Shown here piece by piece: positions 23,628-31,642 of a stretch of DNA of 43,586 bases. Position 1 is the first letter of the stretch. The number at the start of each line of letters is the position of its first letter. Source of the DNA: Bog-756 sp052143895 (GTDB taxonomy: Bacteria; Actinomycetota; Acidimicrobiia; Acidimicrobiales; RAAP-2); assembly GCA_052143895.1 (NCBI GenBank), contig JBKQRT010000339.1, positions 1-43,586 on the forward strand, read 5' to 3'. The notes beneath the pieces were generated by a model. It saw only the letters and a program-made list of their open reading frames with translations, was not told the origin of the DNA and made no database searches. The translations under genes and the position numbers were made by a program.

Positions 23628-24655
23628 TCTCGCTCATGACCGCGGGCGGGGTGGCCCTGTGGGTGGCCGTCCTGTCCACCCCCGTCCTCATCCGCTGGCT
23701 GGTGAAGCACAACATCGGCCAGCAGATCCGTGAGGACGGCCCCCAGGTCCACATCGCCAAGGCCGGCACACCCACCATGGGCGGGATCGGCATCGTGGGC
23801 GCGGTGGTCTTCGGTTACCTGGTGGCGCACGCCATCCCCGGTGTCACCTTCTCTCGTTCGGGGACCCTGATCATGCTGGCGGTCGTCGGGGCCGCGCTCA
23901 TCGGCTTCGCCGACGACTGGATCAAGGTCCGGCACCGCCGGAGCCTCGGCCTCAACAAGCGAGCCAAGTTCGGGGCCCAGATCGGGCTCGGCGTGGCCTT
24001 CGCCTTGCTGGCCGTGTACTGGGCCCACGCCTCGACGACCCTCTCCTTCACCCGCTACGACTCCATCGGGTTCCACATGGGCACGGCGGTGTGGGTCGTG
24101 TGGGCGACGGTGATCATCGCCGCGTCGGCCAACGCGGTGAACCTGACCGACGGCCTCGACGGCCTGGCCGCGGGCTCGGCCACCTTCTGCTTCGCCTGCC
24201 TGGCCATCATCGGCTACTGGCAGTACCGGCACTTCGTCATCTACCGGGTGCCGGACGCCCTCGACCTCGCCCTGGCCGCGGTGGCCCTGGCCGGGGCCTG
24301 CACCGGGTTCCTGTGGTGGAACGCCGCCCCGGCCAAGATCTTCATGGGTGACACCGGCTCGCTCTCCATCGGCTCAGGCCTGGCTGCGCTCTGCCTCCTG
24401 ATGAACCTGGACCTGTTGCTGGTGGTCATCGGGGGCCTGTTCGTCATCGTGACCCTGTCGGTGGTCATCCAGGTGGTGAGCTTCCGGCTGTTCCATCGCC
24501 GGGTCTTCCTGATGGCCCCGCTCCACCACCACTTCGAGCTCCTGGGTTGGCCCGAGACGACCGTCATCGTCCGGTTCTGGATCCTGGCCGGCCTCTTCGC
24601 CGCGCTCGGTCTCGGCATCTTTTACGGGGATTTCCTGTCGGTGGGCAAGGTCTGA
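23624..24655 (+). CDS. mraY: phospho-N-acetylmuramoyl-pentapeptide transferase
   Basis: Integral membrane enzyme that makes lipid I from UDP-MurNAc-pentapeptide and undecaprenyl phosphate. About ten membrane helices are visible. Conserved cytoplasmic motifs are present: KAGTPTMGG, GFADDWIKV, NAVNLTDGLDGLA, FMGDTGS and APLHHHFE. The 343-residue length is normal. The GTG start overlaps murE. Its substrate needs MurD and MurF, neither encoded nearby. The stop codon lies inside the first unit of a 21-bp tandem repeat. Confidence 0.96.
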   Translation: MISLMTAGGVALWVAVLSTPVLIRWLVKHNIGQQIREDGPQVHIAKAGTPTMGGIGIVGAVVFGYLVAHAIPGVTFSRSGTLIMLAVVGAALIGFADDWIKVRHRRSLGLNKRAKFGAQIGLGVAFALLAVYWAHASTTLSFTRYDSIGFHMGTAVWVVWATVIIAASANAVNLTDGLDGLAAGSATFCFACLAIIGYWQYRHFVIYRVPDALDLALAAVALAGACTGFLWWNAAPAKIFMGDTGSLSIGSGLAALCLLMNLDLLLVVIGGLFVIVTLSVVIQVVSFRLFHRRVFLMAPLHHHFELLGWPETTVIVRFWILAGLFAALGLGIFYGDFLSVGKV

Positions 24656-24713
24656 TGGTCGGAGGCCACGGTCCGATGGCCGGAGGGAACGGTCTGATGG
24701 CCGGTGGGCGACG
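24651..24713 (+). repeat. 21-bp tandem repeat, three copies, at the murD position
   Basis: Units at 24651-24671, 24672-24692 and 24693-24713 share a core of TC(T/C)GATGG(T/C)CGG(A/T)GG. They start with the mraY stop codon. If translated from ATG 24655 they give three heptapeptides beginning M(V/A)GG. They mark the start of the interval where murD would be expected. Confidence 0.75.
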
Positions 24714-24846
24714 ACCGGTGACCCTCCACGACCGCCAGGGGTTCCACCATCGCGGGCCCCGGGTGGAGGAGGCTTGGGGGATGGACGGACCAGGAGGTCG
24801 GGCGGCAAGGGCATGGTCCCCGGTGCAAGGCGGGCACGGTGGCTGA
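24655..24846 (+). CDS. possible 63-residue ORF between mraY and ftsW
   Basis: It begins at an ATG that shares a base with the mraY stop (TGATG) and ends 8 bp inside ftsW. The product is Gly/Arg/His-rich, starting with three heptads M(V/A)GG(H/N/R)(G/R)(P/L). It has no similarity to MurD that I can see. The flanking couplings favour translation, but the low-complexity sequence could equally be non-coding spacer left by loss of a gene. Confidence 0.28.
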   Translation: MVGGHGPMAGGNGLMAGGRRPVTLHDRQGFHHRGPRVEEAWGMDGPGGRAARAWSPVQGGHGG

Positions 24847-26113
24847 GCGGGCCGCGCCGCGGACGACAACCCGGAGGCGTCACCCGTCGAGCCGGCTGTC
24901 CGGCACGGGTCCGGCCCGCCCGGCGCCGCCCGGTCGGGTGCGGGCGGTGGCGGCGACCGCCTCGCCCCCCGGACGCCTGGCCCGGGTGAGCACGGCCCGC
25001 GCCCTGACCGTGCTGCTCGGGGTCCTCTGCGTGTTTGGCCTGGTCATGGTCGGCTCCGCCTCGCCGGTCATCTCGCTCGGCCTCTACGGATCGCCCTGGG
25101 CGATCTTCGTCCGGCAGGTCCTGTGGATGGGCGTCGGCACCTGTGCGCTCCTCATCCTCTCCCGCGTCGACTATCGGAGGTGGCGGGCCCTCCGGGGACC
25201 GCTCGTGATCGGGACCGTCGCGCTCCTCGTTCTCGTCCTCGTCCCCCATTTCGGCGTCACCTCGGGCGGCTCGTCCCGATGGATCGGGGTCGGGATGCTC
25301 CAGCTGCAGCCGTCGGAGCTGATGAAGCTGGCCCTCACCGTCTTCGCCGCCGACCTCCTGACCCGCCGGGTCGACCGCATGGACGACCCGAAGCTGGTGA
25401 TCGTGCCGGTCCTGGCCGTCCTCGGCATCTCCGGCCTGCTCATCCTCAAGCAGCCGGACATGGGGACTGCGCTCGTGCTCAGCTGCATCGCCTTCGGCAT
25501 CCTGTTCATGGGCGGTGTGCCGATGGCCCCGATCCTCAAGATCCTGGGCGCCTTCGGGGCTCTGGCCCTCGTCGTCGGCCTGGCGGATCCGTACCGGCGC
25601 GACCGGATCCTGTCGTTCCTCAATCCCGGCGCCAACAAGTCGGGCTCGGGCTACCAGGTGTGGCAGTCGCTCATCGGACTCGGATCCGGGCACCTTTTCG
25701 GCCTCGGTCTGGGGGGCGGCCGGCAGAAATGGGGCCTCCTGCCGAACGCCCACACCGACTTCATCTTCTCGGTGGTGGGGGAGGAGCTCGGCCTGGTGGG
25801 CGCCATCGTGCTGCTCTGCCTCTTCTTCGCCTTGGCCTGGTTCGGCCTGCGGGCGGCCACCCGGGCACCGGACCGGTTCGGGAGCCTCATGGCGGTGGGC
25901 ATCACCACGTGGATCACCAGTCAGGCCATCATCAACGTCGGGGCGGTGATCGGCGTCCTCCCCGTCACTGGCATCCCGTTGCCGTTCGTCTCCTTCGGGG
26001 GGTCGTCGCTGATCATCAACATGGCCGCCATGGGCATCCTGCTCAACATCGCCCGGCACGAGCGGCCGAAACCGGCGACCGCCGCGCCGCGGCGGCGACC
26101 CGCCCAGCGGTGA
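24839..26113 (+). CDS. ftsW: septal peptidoglycan polymerase FtsW
   Basis: SEDS-family glycosyltransferase that polymerises lipid II at the septum with FtsI. Ten membrane helices follow a basic, Pro/Arg-rich N-terminus of about 50 residues. SEDS signatures are visible: GGSSRWIGVG...LQPSELMKLAL, KQPDMGTAL, YQVWQSLIGLGSGHLFGLGLGGGRQKW, DFIFSVVGEELGLVG and GIPLPFVSFGGSSL. GTG 24839 is the first in-frame start; a later GTG (24986) would drop the tail. It overlaps murG by GTGA. Confidence 0.95.
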   Translation: MAERAAPRTTTRRRHPSSRLSGTGPARPAPPGRVRAVAATASPPGRLARVSTARALTVLLGVLCVFGLVMVGSASPVISLGLYGSPWAIFVRQVLWMGVGTCALLILSRVDYRRWRALRGPLVIGTVALLVLVLVPHFGVTSGGSSRWIGVGMLQLQPSELMKLALTVFAADLLTRRVDRMDDPKLVIVPVLAVLGISGLLILKQPDMGTALVLSCIAFGILFMGGVPMAPILKILGAFGALALVVGLADPYRRDRILSFLNPGANKSGSGYQVWQSLIGLGSGHLFGLGLGGGRQKWGLLPNAHTDFIFSVVGEELGLVGAIVLLCLFFALAWFGLRAATRAPDRFGSLMAVGITTWITSQAIINVGAVIGVLPVTGIPLPFVSFGGSSLIINMAAMGILLNIARHERPKPATAAPRRRPAQR

Positions 26114-27252
26114 GCGGCGAGCGGTACGCCCTGATGGCCGGAGGAGGCACCGCCGGTCACCTCCAGCCTGCGCTGGCCATCGCCGAGGCCCTGGTGGCCA
26201 GGGGCCACGGGCGGGACACCATCGAATTCGTGGGTTCGACCCGCGGACAGGACCGGGCTGCCCTGGAGGGCCGGGGCTTCCCGGTGACGCTGCTGCCGGG
26301 GCGGGGCGTCGTCCGGAGCCTGCGCCCCCGCGACCTGGCGACGGACCTCGGCGCCGTCGCCGGGCTGGCCGTGGCCGCGGTCCGGGGGTTCGGCGTCGTG
26401 CTGCGGGCCCGACCCCGCGTGGTGGTCTCGGTCGGGGGGTACGCCTCCCTGGCCACCTGCCTCGCCGCGGTGGTGCTCGGCGTGCCCCTGGTGCTGATCA
26501 ACGTGGACGCCGTCCCCGGGGCCGCCAACCGGCTGTTCGGCCGGTTCGCCCGGGCGTGCGTGGTGGGGTGGGAGGGGAACGCACTGCCGCGGGCCGTCGT
26601 CACCGGTACCCCGGTGCGCCCCGAGATCGCCGCCGTGGGACGCTCCTCCGAGGAGCGCTGCGCCGCCCGCCGGCGGCTCGGACTGCCCGAGGACCGCCTC
26701 ACCGTGGTCGCGTTCGGCGGCTCGCTCGGCGCCCGCCGCATCAACGAGGCGGTGACCGGCCTCATCGGCCGCTGGCACGACCACCGGGACCGCACGATCT
26801 ACCTCATCGTCGGTCGTCGGGACTGGGACCGGTACGCCGGGTCCGACCCGACACCGCCGGCATCCGGACTCCGGGTCGCCAGGGTTCCCTACGAAGAGCG
26901 GATGGCCGCCGTCTACGCCGCGGCCGACGTGGTCGTGTGCCGGGCCGGTGCCATGACCGTGGCCGAGCTGGCCGTGGCGGGCGTCCCCTCGGTGCTGGTG
27001 CCCCTGCCCGGCGCGCCGGGCGATCACCAGACGGCCAACGCCCGGGTGCTCGAGCGAGCGGGGGCAGCCGTGCTCGTGGCCGACGCCGACTGCGACACCG
27101 AGACCCTGGGCGTTACGCTCGACCGTATGCTCGACGACCCCGCCGGGCTCGACACCATGGGGCGGGCCGCCGCCGGGCTCGGCCGGAAGGACGCCGCCTC
27201 AGCCGGGGCGACGGTGGTCGAGACGAGTGCCCGGCCGGAGCCCACCCCGTGA
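26110..27252 (+). CDS. murG: UDP-GlcNAc:lipid I N-acetylglucosaminyltransferase
   Basis: Peripheral GT28 enzyme making lipid II on the cytoplasmic face. The N-terminal GGGTAGHLQPALAIAEAL, VVSVGGYAS, the C-terminal nucleotide-binding FGGSLGARRIN and the RAGAMTVAELAVAGVPSVLVPLP...DHQTANA motif are present. In the acceptor region, LINVDAVPGAANR replaces the usual HEQN-type sequence: the common HEQNA is here NVDAV, a notable divergence near the lipid I site. GTG 26110 overlaps ftsW; 380 residues. Confidence 0.94.
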   Translation: MSGERYALMAGGGTAGHLQPALAIAEALVARGHGRDTIEFVGSTRGQDRAALEGRGFPVTLLPGRGVVRSLRPRDLATDLGAVAGLAVAAVRGFGVVLRARPRVVVSVGGYASLATCLAAVVLGVPLVLINVDAVPGAANRLFGRFARACVVGWEGNALPRAVVTGTPVRPEIAAVGRSSEERCAARRRLGLPEDRLTVVAFGGSLGARRINEAVTGLIGRWHDHRDRTIYLIVGRRDWDRYAGSDPTPPASGLRVARVPYEERMAAVYAAADVVVCRAGAMTVAELAVAGVPSVLVPLPGAPGDHQTANARVLERAGAAVLVADADCDTETLGVTLDRMLDDPAGLDTMGRAAAGLGRKDAASAGATVVETSARPEPTP

Positions 27253-28643
27253 GCAGCACGCCCAACCACTCGTCGTTCGGCGACCCGGACCACCCGGTCG
27301 ACGTCCACATCGTGGGCATCGGCGGCGCCGGTATGAGTGCCATCGCCACCGCCCTGCACGCCATGGGACACCGGGTGACGGGCAGCGATCTGCGGGCCTC
27401 GGGTGTGACGGCCCGGCTGGTCCGGGCGGGCATCCCGGTGGCCATCGGGCACGTCGGGACCAACCTCGGATCCGCCGAACTGGTCACGATCTCCTCGGCC
27501 GTCCCCCCTGACAACCCGGAAGTGTCCGAGGCCCACCACCGGGGCGTCCCCGTCCTGGCCCGTGCCGAGGCTCTGGCCGCCATCGCCTCCCTGCGCCGGT
27601 GCCTTGCGGTGGCCGGCACCCACGGGAAGACCACCACCGCCTCGATGCTCGCCCTCCTGCTGGTCGACGCCGGCATGCGGCCGTCCTTCCTCATCGGCGG
27701 CGACGTCAACGAGATCGGCACCAATGCGGTGTGGGACGACGGCGAGTGGCTGGTGGTCGAGGCCGACGAGAGCGACGGCACGTTCCTCGCCCTCGCGCCG
27801 GACATCGCCGTCGTCACCAACGTCGAGGCCGACCACCTCGACTACTACGGGTCGTTCGCCGCCGTGCGCTCGGCGTTCGAGGAGTTCGTCGCCGGCGCCC
27901 GCCGCTGCGTCGTGGGTGGGGACGACCCCGTCGCCGCCCGGATCGGGCGCCACGTGGGTGCCGACATCGTGGGGACCGCGGAGGGGTGCACCTTCCGGAT
28001 GGTCGAGCTGGAGCTGGCCCGTAGCTCGCTCTCCTTCGATCTGCTCGATCCGGGCGGGGTCCGGCTCGGTCGCCTCGACGTCCCCGTCCCCGGGCTCCAC
28101 AACGCCAAGAACGCGGCGGTGGCGACGGTCGCCGCCCTGGTCGCCGGCGTGCCCTTCACCGTCGCCTCCCGGGCCCTGGCCCGGTTCGCCGGCGTCGCCC
28201 GGCGCTTCGAATTCCGTGGCGAGGCGGCCGGGGTCACCTTCGTGGACGACTACGCCCACCTCCCGAGCGAGGTCCGCGCCGCCCTGTCGGCCGCCCGCAA
28301 CGGGGATTGGCGCCGGGTGGTGGCCGTGTTCCAGCCCCACCGGTACAGTCGGACCGCGGAGCTGTGGCAGGAATTCGGCTCGTCGTTCGCCGCCGCCGAC
28401 CTGGTGGTCGTCACCGACGTCTACGGAGCCGGCGAGCCGCCGGTGCCGGGGGTGTCGGGCCAGCTGGTGGTGGACGCCATCCGCCGTGCCTCGCCGGACC
28501 TCCCGGTGTACTACGTGGCCGGCCGGTCGGAGGTCGGGAACGTGGTCGGCGACCTGCTCGAACCGGGGGACCTCTGCTGCACGCTCGGCGCCGGTGACCT
28601 GACCTCCCTGCCCGACGAACTCATCGCCGACCCGGTCTGGTGA
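27249..28643 (+). CDS. murC: UDP-N-acetylmuramate:L-alanine ligase
   Basis: First Mur ligase, adding L-Ala to UDP-MurNAc. The N-terminal Rossmann VHIVGIGGAGMSAIA (19-33), ATP loop GTHGKTTT (123-130), EADESDGTF, NVEADHLDYYG and the C-terminal DDYAHLPSEV and FQPHRYSRT are present. The 464-residue length is standard. GTG 27249 overlaps murG by GTGA. It is the only Mur ligase here besides MurE. Confidence 0.96.
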   Translation: MSSTPNHSSFGDPDHPVDVHIVGIGGAGMSAIATALHAMGHRVTGSDLRASGVTARLVRAGIPVAIGHVGTNLGSAELVTISSAVPPDNPEVSEAHHRGVPVLARAEALAAIASLRRCLAVAGTHGKTTTASMLALLLVDAGMRPSFLIGGDVNEIGTNAVWDDGEWLVVEADESDGTFLALAPDIAVVTNVEADHLDYYGSFAAVRSAFEEFVAGARRCVVGGDDPVAARIGRHVGADIVGTAEGCTFRMVELELARSSLSFDLLDPGGVRLGRLDVPVPGLHNAKNAAVATVAALVAGVPFTVASRALARFAGVARRFEFRGEAAGVTFVDDYAHLPSEVRAALSAARNGDWRRVVAVFQPHRYSRTAELWQEFGSSFAAADLVVVTDVYGAGEPPVPGVSGQLVVDAIRRASPDLPVYYVAGRSEVGNVVGDLLEPGDLCCTLGAGDLTSLPDELIADPVW

Positions 28644-29584
28644 CGAGCGCTGTGCCCCGACGAGCCGCGTCCCTGACCGAGCTGCGGGCGTCGCTCGGCG
28701 CCCTCGTCCGCCCGGAGCACCCGCTCGGCGCGCTGACCACCTACCGGGTCGGGGGCACGGCCGCCCTGTTCGCCGAGCCGGCCGACGAGGCCGAGCTGGT
28801 CGCGCTGGCCCGGGGACTCGCTGGCCGGGACGTCCAGGTCCTGGTCCTCGGGCGTGGCTCGAACCTGCTGGTCGCCGACCGGGGCTTCGACGGCGTGGTG
28901 GTCTCCCTCGGGGCCGGCTTCGAATCGATGGACTTCGAGGGCGACCGGGTCCGGGCCGGGGGCGCCCTGCGCCTGCCGGTACTGGCCCGTCGCACCGCGG
29001 CGGCGGGATGGCACGGGCTCGAGTGGGCCGTCGGCGTGCCCGGCTCGGTCGGGGGCGCCATCCGGATGAACGCGGGCGGTCACGGGTCGGACACGGCGGC
29101 CACACTGGTGAGCTACCGCTGGGTCGACCTGTCGACCGGGAGCGTGCACGAGGCGGCCGCTGAGCGGCTCGGGTTCGCTTACCGCCGGAGCAGCCTGGCA
29201 CCCACGGACGTGGTGGTGGAGGGAGTGCACCATCTCGAGCCGGGCGACCCTGATCGGTGCCGGGCCACCGTCGACGAGATCGTCCGCTGGCGCCGGGCCA
29301 ACCAGCCCGGAGGGAGCAACGCCGGATCGGTGTTCACCAACCCCCCCGCGGACTCGGCGGGCCGGCTGATCGAGGCCTGCGGTCTCAAGGGGTTCCGGCT
29401 CGGGACCGCCCAGGTCTCCACCAAGCACGCCAACTTCATCCAGGCGGATCCCGGTGGGTCGGCTGACGACGTGGGACGCCTCATCGCCCACGTGCAGCGG
29501 ACGGTGGTCGACGCCACCGGCGTGACGCTTCATCCAGAGGTGCAGCTGATCGGGTTCGACGACCCCGGATCCGGGCGGCCGTGA
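28640..29584 (+). CDS. murB: UDP-N-acetylenolpyruvoylglucosamine reductase
   Basis: FAD enzyme reducing enolpyruvyl-UDP-GlcNAc to UDP-MurNAc, the step before MurC. FAD-binding TYRVGGTAALFAEP and GRGSNLLVADRGFDGVV are visible. So are WAVGVPGSVGGAIRMNAGGHG, the catalytic serine segment GSVFTNPP and the late glutamate in HPEVQLIG. The short GSVFTNP loop without the extra tyrosine region suggests type II MurB. 314 residues. It overlaps murC and ftsQ (GTGA each). Confidence 0.95.
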   Translation: MTSAVPRRAASLTELRASLGALVRPEHPLGALTTYRVGGTAALFAEPADEAELVALARGLAGRDVQVLVLGRGSNLLVADRGFDGVVVSLGAGFESMDFEGDRVRAGGALRLPVLARRTAAAGWHGLEWAVGVPGSVGGAIRMNAGGHGSDTAATLVSYRWVDLSTGSVHEAAAERLGFAYRRSSLAPTDVVVEGVHHLEPGDPDRCRATVDEIVRWRRANQPGGSNAGSVFTNPPADSAGRLIEACGLKGFRLGTAQVSTKHANFIQADPGGSADDVGRLIAHVQRTVVDATGVTLHPEVQLIGFDDPGSGRP

Positions 29585-30387
29585 CCCCGGCCACCCGAAC
29601 TCCCTCGGCCGGGTCCCGCTCCATCGACCCCCGCATCCGCCAGCGCCGGCTTTCCGTCCACCGGAGCCGCGTCCGGCGACGGCTCCGGTGGACGCTGGCG
29701 GCCCTGGTCACGGTGGCCGTGCTGGTGGGCGTGGTCGCTGTGCTGCACACCCCGCCGTTCAGCGCCCGGGTCGTCACCGTCACCGGCGCCCACCCGCGCA
29801 CCAGCGACGCCGCCATCGTGGACGCGGCGGGCTTGAGCCACCATCCGGCCCTGATCAGCGTGGACCCCGGGGCCACCGCCGCCCGGGTCGAGGCCCTCCC
29901 GTTCATCGCCGCCGCCCGGGTGCGTCGCCACTGGCCGGACGGCGTCGAGATCGCCGTGACCGAGCGGGTCCCGGCGGTGCAGATGGCGGGCCCGGGCGCC
30001 TCGTGGTCGGTGCTCGACGCCGCCGGCCGGACGCTCGAGATCACGCCGGCGCCCGTTCCGGGTCTCCGCACCCTGGTCGTGCGGACGCCCACCGGGGTCG
30101 TGGCCCCGGCACCGGTGGGGGGCTCCTTGGCCCCGGCGGCGGGGGGGGGTCTCCTCGTGGCCCGCACCCTCCCCACGGCGTTCTCCGCCCAGGTCGACTC
30201 GATCACCGTCGCTCCGGACGGCACGACCAGCCTGGTCGTCGACTCGGGGATCACCGTCCTGCTGGGCCCGGCCACCGACCTCACGGCCAAGTACGAGGAC
30301 GTGTCCTCGATCATCGCCCACGGGGCGCTCCGGGCGACCTCCACGATCGACGTCACGGTGCCCCAGTCGCCGACCGTGGGCGGGTGA
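29581..30387 (+). CDS. ftsQ: cell division protein FtsQ/DivIB
   Basis: Bitopic divisome protein. It has a very basic N-terminus (RIRQRRLSVHRSRVRRRLRW), one membrane helix (about 36-56), then a POTRA domain (SARVVTVTGAHPRTSDAAIVDAAG...PFIAAARVRRHWPDGVEIAVTERVP) and a beta domain to the end. It links FtsL/FtsB with FtsW/FtsI. Length 268. It closes the overlapped murE-to-ftsQ run; a promoter for ftsZ follows. Confidence 0.92.
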   Translation: MTPATRTPSAGSRSIDPRIRQRRLSVHRSRVRRRLRWTLAALVTVAVLVGVVAVLHTPPFSARVVTVTGAHPRTSDAAIVDAAGLSHHPALISVDPGATAARVEALPFIAAARVRRHWPDGVEIAVTERVPAVQMAGPGASWSVLDAAGRTLEITPAPVPGLRTLVVRTPTGVVAPAPVGGSLAPAAGGGLLVARTLPTAFSAQVDSITVAPDGTTSLVVDSGITVLLGPATDLTAKYEDVSSIIAHGALRATSTIDVTVPQSPTVGG

Positions 30388-30434
30388 CGGCAACGGACGG
30401 GCCGTTCACGGTGTCCGTTGCGTGTCGACTGTGC

Positions 30435-30463
30435 TTGACCAGGTAGTCCACTGACCCTATCGT
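30435..30463 (+). promoter_or_regulatory. ftsZ promoter
   Basis: TTGACC (30435-30440) and TATCGT (30458-30463) are spaced by exactly 17 bp and start transcription near 30470, in the only sizeable gap (133 bp) of the cluster after rsmH. The same TATCGT -10 recurs before the DksA-like gene. Confidence 0.68.
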
Positions 30464-30478
30464 GGTGGCCAACTCGCC

Positions 30479-30497
30479 GGTTGGAACGGTTTCAACC
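30479..30497 (+). promoter_or_regulatory. 19-bp inverted repeat in the ftsZ leader
   Basis: GGTTGGAACGGTTTCAACC is symmetrical at 16 of 19 positions, all but two paired positions and the centre. It lies about 10 nt after the predicted start. It could be a repressor site or an RNA hairpin. Confidence 0.4.
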
Positions 30498-30520
30498 TTT
30501 GGTCGAGGGTAAGGGATTCC

Positions 30521-31642
30521 ATGACCGTTCCGGCCCAGAACAACTATTTCGCCGTCATCAAAGTGGTGGGAGTCGGCGGGGGTGGCGTCAACGCCGTCAA
30601 CCGCATGATCGAGGCCGGGCTGCGGGGAGTCGAGTTCATCGCCACCAACACCGACGCCCAGGCGCTCCTGATGAGCGATGCGGACCTCAAGTTGGACATC
30701 GGTCGGCAGCTGACCCGTGGGCTCGGTGCGGGGAGCGACCCCGAGGTGGGGCGGCTCGCCGCGGAGGAGCACCGGTCGGAGATCGAGGAGGCGCTGAAGG
30801 GTGCCGACATGGTCTTCATCACCGCCGGCAAGGGCGGGGGCACCGGAACCGGCGCCGCCCCGGTCGTGGCGGAGATCGCCAAGGGGCTCGGCGCCCTGAC
30901 CATCGGCGTGGTCACCCGGCCGTTCACCTTCGAGGGCCGCCGTCGGTCGGTCCAAGCCGAGCAGGGGATCCAGAACCTCAAGGAGAAAGTCGACACACTC
31001 ATCATCATCCCGAACGACCGGCTGCTCACGGTGTCCAACGAGAAGACCTCGATGGTCAACGCCTTCAAGATGGCGGACGAGGTGCTGATGCAGGGTGTGC
31101 AGGGCATCACCAGCCTGATCACGGTGCCCGGCCTCATCAACACCGACTTCGCCGACGTCAAGATGATCATGAGCAACGCCGGCACCGCCATCATGGGCAT
31201 CGGCTCGGCCACGGGCGAGGGTCGCTCGGTCAACGCGGCGCGGGCGGCGATCACCAGCCCGTTGCTCGAGGCGTCGATCGAAGGGGCGCGGGGCATCCTG
31301 CTCAACATCGCCGGCGGGCCCGACCTCGGGCTCTTCGAGGTCAACGAGGCGGCAGAGATCATCCACGGTGTCGCCCATCCCGACGCCAACATCATCTTCG
31401 GCAGTGTCATCGACGAGGACATGGGCGACGAGGTGCAGGTCACAGTCATCGCCGCCGGATTCGAGCGGTGGGAGGCGCAGGCGAGAGGGGCCGGTGGGCA
31501 GGCCGAGGCGTCGAGCCGCGACGAGACCCGCAGCCGCGTCCTCGGGGCGGAGTCCGCCCACGAGGACATCTTCGCGACGCCGACCGACGACGAGCTCAAC
31601 CTGGGCGACGACGACTTCGACGTGCCGTCGTTCCTTCGCTGA
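30521..31642 (+). CDS. ftsZ: cell division GTPase FtsZ
   Basis: Tubulin-like GTPase that forms the Z-ring. The nucleotide loop AGKGGGTGTGAAP (about 102-114), the N-terminal GVGGGGVNAVNRM and the synergy loop NTDFADVKMIM are present. An acidic linker ends in DDFDVPSFLR, the C-terminal peptide that in other bacteria binds SepF or FtsW. ATG 30521 has AAGGGA upstream. Length 373. No ftsA is present, as usual in actinobacteria; sepF downstream is the probable membrane anchor. Confidence 0.98.
   Translation: MTVPAQNNYFAVIKVVGVGGGGVNAVNRMIEAGLRGVEFIATNTDAQALLMSDADLKLDIGRQLTRGLGAGSDPEVGRLAAEEHRSEIEEALKGADMVFITAGKGGGTGTGAAPVVAEIAKGLGALTIGVVTRPFTFEGRRRSVQAEQGIQNLKEKVDTLIIIPNDRLLTVSNEKTSMVNAFKMADEVLMQGVQGITSLITVPGLINTDFADVKMIMSNAGTAIMGIGSATGEGRSVNAARAAITSPLLEASIEGARGILLNIAGGPDLGLFEVNEAAEIIHGVAHPDANIIFGSVIDEDMGDEVQVTVIAAGFERWEAQARGAGGQAEASSRDETRSRVLGAESAHEDIFATPTDDELNLGDDDFDVPSFLR

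Noticed and set aside
24655..24846. Degraded murD in the mraY-ftsW spacer
   Set aside because: No Mur ligase motif (GTNGKT-like loop, NxxxDHxD) is visible in any of the six frames, and 190 bp is too short to judge as a pseudogene.
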